Shown piece by piece: positions 63,597-64,000 of a stretch of DNA of 64,000 bases (position 1 is its first letter; each line of letters opens with the position of its first letter). A program made the position numbers and the translations under genes. The stretch is taken from contig NZ_LNUV01000001.1 of NCBI RefSeq assembly GCF_001512285.1, positions 354,015-418,014 on the forward strand, given 5' to 3'. Under the pieces are notes generated by a model that saw only the letters and a program-made list of their open reading frames with translations, had not been told where the DNA came from and searched no databases. The stretch comes from Arthrobacter sp. EpRS71. Its GTDB lineage: Bacteria; Actinomycetota; Actinomycetes; Actinomycetales; Micrococcaceae.

Positions 63597-64000
63597 TCGG
63601 GAACTCCGAAGCTGCCGCCCCCGAAGCTGGATCCCACGGAATGAGCGCGCTGGGAGGTGGTCTGCTCCGTAATAGCGTGGTAATTGGCGTTCCGGATGGC
63701 CCGGAGGGCGGCCTTACGGTCATCGCCTTCCAACCTGTCCGTGTAGAGGACCCCGTCAAGGTGATCTGTCTCGTGCTGGAAACAGCGGGCCAGCATGCCC
63801 TCTGCCTCCACCGACACCGGATCTCCGTTCAGGTCCACGCCGGTAACCTTGGTGGCTTTGAAGCGGCGCACCGGGAAGCCCAAACCGGGGATGGACAGGC
63901 AGCCCTCTACTTCGTCCGGCTGGAAATCTTCACTGTTCTCCAGGACCGGGTTGATGATGTGGCCTTCCACTCCCCCGATCCGGTAGGTAAACACCCGCTG
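63593..64000 (-). CDS. def: Peptide deformylase (5' end outside window)
   Basis: Removes the formyl group from new proteins. The C-terminal 135 or so codons are present; the frame continues past the right edge, so no start is visible. The metal-binding motifs EGCLSIPG and QHETDHLDG are intact. A 45-residue tail after the last helix ends SFGGGSFGVPE. It is translationally coupled to fmt. Confidence 0.95.
   Translation of the reverse strand, partial: QRVFTYRIGGVEGHIINPVLENSEDFQPDEVEGCLSIPGLGFPVRRFKATKVTGVDLNGDPVSVEAEGMLARCFQHETDHLDGVLYTDRLEGDDRKAALRAIRNANYHAITEQTTSQRAHSVGSSFGGGSFGVPE

Noticed and set aside
1-64000. CRISPR array, rRNA operon, replication origin or prophage
   Set aside because: No regularly spaced short repeats, rRNA-like sequence, DnaA-box cluster, capsid, terminase or integrase genes were seen.

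Overview
The window looks like a chromosomal segment of a high-GC actinobacterium, most likely Arthrobacter or Paenarthrobacter (Micrococcaceae). This rests on gene content and protein style only: the trp cluster carries the actinobacterial small membrane proteins, a PdtaR-type ANTAR regulator sits beside pyruvate kinase, GTG starts are common, and sigma-54-like activators lack the sigma-54 contact loop. No database search was possible.

Region 1 (1-14.3 kb) is a minus-strand catabolic cluster. In transcription order it holds an AcoR-like Fis-type regulator, a D-2-hydroxyacid dehydrogenase, a class III aminotransferase, a fumarylacetoacetate hydrolase-fold enzyme, the HyuA/HyuB hydantoinase pair, a Gfo/Idh/MocA dehydrogenase, an IolD-like TPP enzyme and an aldehyde dehydrogenase cut by the window edge. 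A perfect 15-bp palindrome lies in front of the operon, and a divergent TetR gene lies beside the regulator. The substrate is unknown; the mixture of ring- or amide-opening, transaminating and polyol-oxidising enzymes is unusual.

Region 2 (14.4-33.2 kb) looks like a DosR-type hypoxia or dormancy island. It has thioredoxin, acetate kinase plus phosphoketolase (ATP from sugar phosphates without respiration), four universal stress proteins, four related FMN-binding PPOX-fold proteins, a P1B-type ATPase, a truncated alcohol dehydrogenase, a DevS/DosT-like GAF-GAF histidine kinase converging on a DevR/NarL-type regulator, a beta-CASP metallo-beta-lactamase, and a DUF3040-flavodoxin-USP-DUF4389 operon. 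Eight copies of a motif close to GGGACTTTNGGCCC, resembling the mycobacterial DosR box, lie in its intergenic regions. The kinase/regulator pair and its probable regulon therefore sit together.

Region 3 (33.2-36.6 kb) is a degenerate islet next to tRNA-Leu(CAA). It contains a frameshifted GyrI-like pseudogene, a Doc/ribbon-helix-helix toxin-antitoxin pair and a lipoprotein. A roughly 200-bp direct repeat that includes the tRNA 3' end and its terminator brackets the toxin-antitoxin and lipoprotein genes.

Region 4 (36.7-64 kb) is housekeeping: pdtaR, pyk, gltD-gltB, lgt, the trpE-trpC-trpB-trpA cluster with two small membrane proteins, hisI, a TIGR03085-type gene, hisF-hisG-hisE, an FMN-riboswitch-controlled ribM-ribD-ribE-ribB-ribA-ribH operon, then rpe, rsmB, fmt and def (cut by the window end). 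Many genes here overlap by 1-8 bp, indicating translational coupling.
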